Below, piece after piece: positions 6,136 through 7,095 of a DNA stretch of 7,095 nt (position 1 is its first letter; each line of letters begins with the position of its first letter). The DNA lies in the NCBI GenBank assembly GCA_025363495.1, contig JANYDR010000153.1, positions 1 through 7,095 on the forward strand, in the 5' to 3' direction. The notes under the pieces are model-generated. The model saw nothing but the letters and a program-made list of their open reading frames with translations. It searched no databases and was not told where the DNA came from. The position numbers and the translations under genes are program-made. The stretch is from Cyclobacteriaceae bacterium (GTDB taxonomy: Bacteria; Bacteroidota; Bacteroidia; Cytophagales; Cyclobacteriaceae).

Positions 6136-7095
6136 TTATAAAATCCCTTTAGGAACGACACGTCTGGTCAACGTCTTCACATTCTTTCCCATCCCCGCTT
6201 CTCCGTCCGGATTAAACTCCAATGTCGTCTCCCACGAATTTGCAGGTTTAAACTCTTCTTCCATACCCTTTAATACACCGGCGGCGATTTTCGTTGAATG
6301 AATTATTGTCACACACTCAGTATTCAGGTTGGCACTCCGCGGATCAAGGTTGAAAGTCCCGATTACTGCAATCTTTCCGTCGATCACCATCGATTTGGCA
6401 TGAAGACCAAATACGGGTGTGAAATTCATTTTCCGTTGCAATGCGCCGGTCATCACCTTAAAGCGCTCTTCTGCATCCGGACGAAATTCATATATTTTAA
6501 CTCCCGTCTCCAGCAATTCCTTCCGGTCCCGTTGATATCCGCTAAAGGCTTCCATATTATCAGTCGAGGCAAGACTGTTAGTTAGTATTCTGACTTTAAC
6601 TCCCCGCTTCACCGCGCTCCTGAATAGCGCACGTCCAATCTCAGTTGTAATAAGATAGGGTGATTGAATATCCAATGAGTGCTTTGCTCCTCTTACAAGT
6701 GAAAGCAAGGCATCAGTACTCAGACCTCCACCGCCTATTCCATTTGACCCATCGTTTTTGCCCGGTTGATCAGATACATATTCAATGCTATCCAGCCACA
6801 CCAGCCCGCCGGAATTACGAATGTTGTTGAGGAACTCTGGAAAATCCTTTATTCTTTCGCGTACCTGAGGCCAGAAGTTCTCCGGATTACAAGCGTACTG
6901 ATGAAGTCTGTCAAACCGCTTGGGATCATCGTTATCAAGTTCGTCTACAATTGAATGAACCGGTACACTCAATGAATCTGTCCAGAACTCATTAAATGAT
7001 TTCTGCACATCGTTAGCAGCTTTTCCCAACAGCAGCACATCCCTGTCTCTGAAATTATACTCGTGGTTATAATCAAAATATTCGTCCGCAATATT
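6136..7095 (-). CDS. Phospholipase D superfamily protein, ClsC/YmdC-like (5' end outside window)
   Basis: Probably a cardiolipin synthase-like or phosphatidyl-transferring enzyme at the inner membrane. The frame is open to the window edge and ends at TAA (6138-6136), giving the last 319 residues. A GTG at 7038 is not taken as the start, because the residues before it (NIADEYFD through NFRDRDVLL) continue the conserved end of the first HKD domain: the opening Asn is probably the last residue of its Gly-Gly-x-Asn box. The second HKD motif is complete: HAK with His 232 and Lys 234, Asp 239-Gly 240, then GTFN (246-249) followed by LDPRSANLNTE, all fragment numbering. The DRDVLLLG and LDPRS-x-x-LNTE phrasing resembles E. 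coli ClsC (YmdC) more than ClsA. A Gly/Asn-rich linker (around residues 113-123) lies between the two halves, before STDALLSLV. Other PLD-family phosphodiesterases are possible, and the start of the gene and any membrane anchor cannot be seen. Confidence 0.87.
   Translation of the reverse strand, partial: NIADEYFDYNHEYNFRDRDVLLLGKAANDVQKSFNEFWTDSLSVPVHSIVDELDNDDPKRFDRLHQYACNPENFWPQVRERIKDFPEFLNNIRNSGGLVWLDSIEYVSDQPGKNDGSNGIGGGGLSTDALLSLVRGAKHSLDIQSPYLITTEIGRALFRSAVKRGVKVRILTNSLASTDNMEAFSGYQRDRKELLETGVKIYEFRPDAEERFKVMTGALQRKMNFTPVFGLHAKSMVIDGKIAVIGTFNLDPRSANLNTECVTIIHSTKIAAGVLKGMEEEFKPANSWETTLEFNPDGEAGMGKNVKTLTRRVVPKGIL

Noticed and set aside
7036..7038. GTG as the start of the phospholipase D-like gene
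   Set aside because: The frame stays open to the window edge and the upstream residues match the conserved first HKD domain, so the gene is cut by the window, not started here.

Overview
The window looks like chromosomal DNA from a Bacteroidota bacterium, probably of the Cytophagales/Chitinophagales type. The grounds are moderate-to-low GC, no convincing Shine-Dalgarno sequences before the clear start codons, a signal peptide ending in the typical Phe-Ala-Gln, and an L-rhamnose isomerase of the Pseudomonas stutzeri type followed by an FGGY kinase. The lineage is an inference from these features; no rRNA or marker gene is present. There are six protein genes, two of them cut by the window edges. 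No tRNA, rRNA, CRISPR array or insertion sequence was seen.

Left part (1-1864, + strand): the 3' end of an L-rhamnose isomerase gene (1-465) is followed after 10 bases by a complete FGGY sugar kinase gene (476-1864). This is the end of a deoxysugar (probably L-rhamnose) catabolic operon in which the isomerase makes the ketose and the kinase phosphorylates it. The operon meets the next gene tail to tail across 49 bases with no clear terminator.

Right part (1914-7095, - strand): four genes point the same way. Read in their own direction they are a ClsC/YmdC-like phospholipase D superfamily protein (partial, 7095-6136); a 147-base gap holding a 100-base nested inverted repeat; a secreted beta-lactamase-fold protein (5988-4507); a two-lobed GNAT acetyltransferase (4495-3731) only 11 bases further on; and, after 80 bases, a full-length homodimeric-type ABC exporter (3650-1914). 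A lipid enzyme, a secreted protein and an MsbA-like exporter suggest an envelope theme, but only the beta-lactamase-fold/GNAT pair is tight enough to argue for co-translation.

The most notable observation is that the beta-lactamase-fold protein keeps the scaffold of the class C/serine hydrolase family and an intact reading frame, yet the active-site positions are replaced: Ser-x-x-Lys reads Gly-Pro-Gly-Met, Tyr-Ser-Asn reads Trp-Ser-Ile, the Lys/His-x-Gly box reads Met-His-Gly, and the His of the HTSG-like loop is Ser. It looks like a secreted pseudoenzyme. The second is the REP/BIME-like cruciform repeat just upstream of it.
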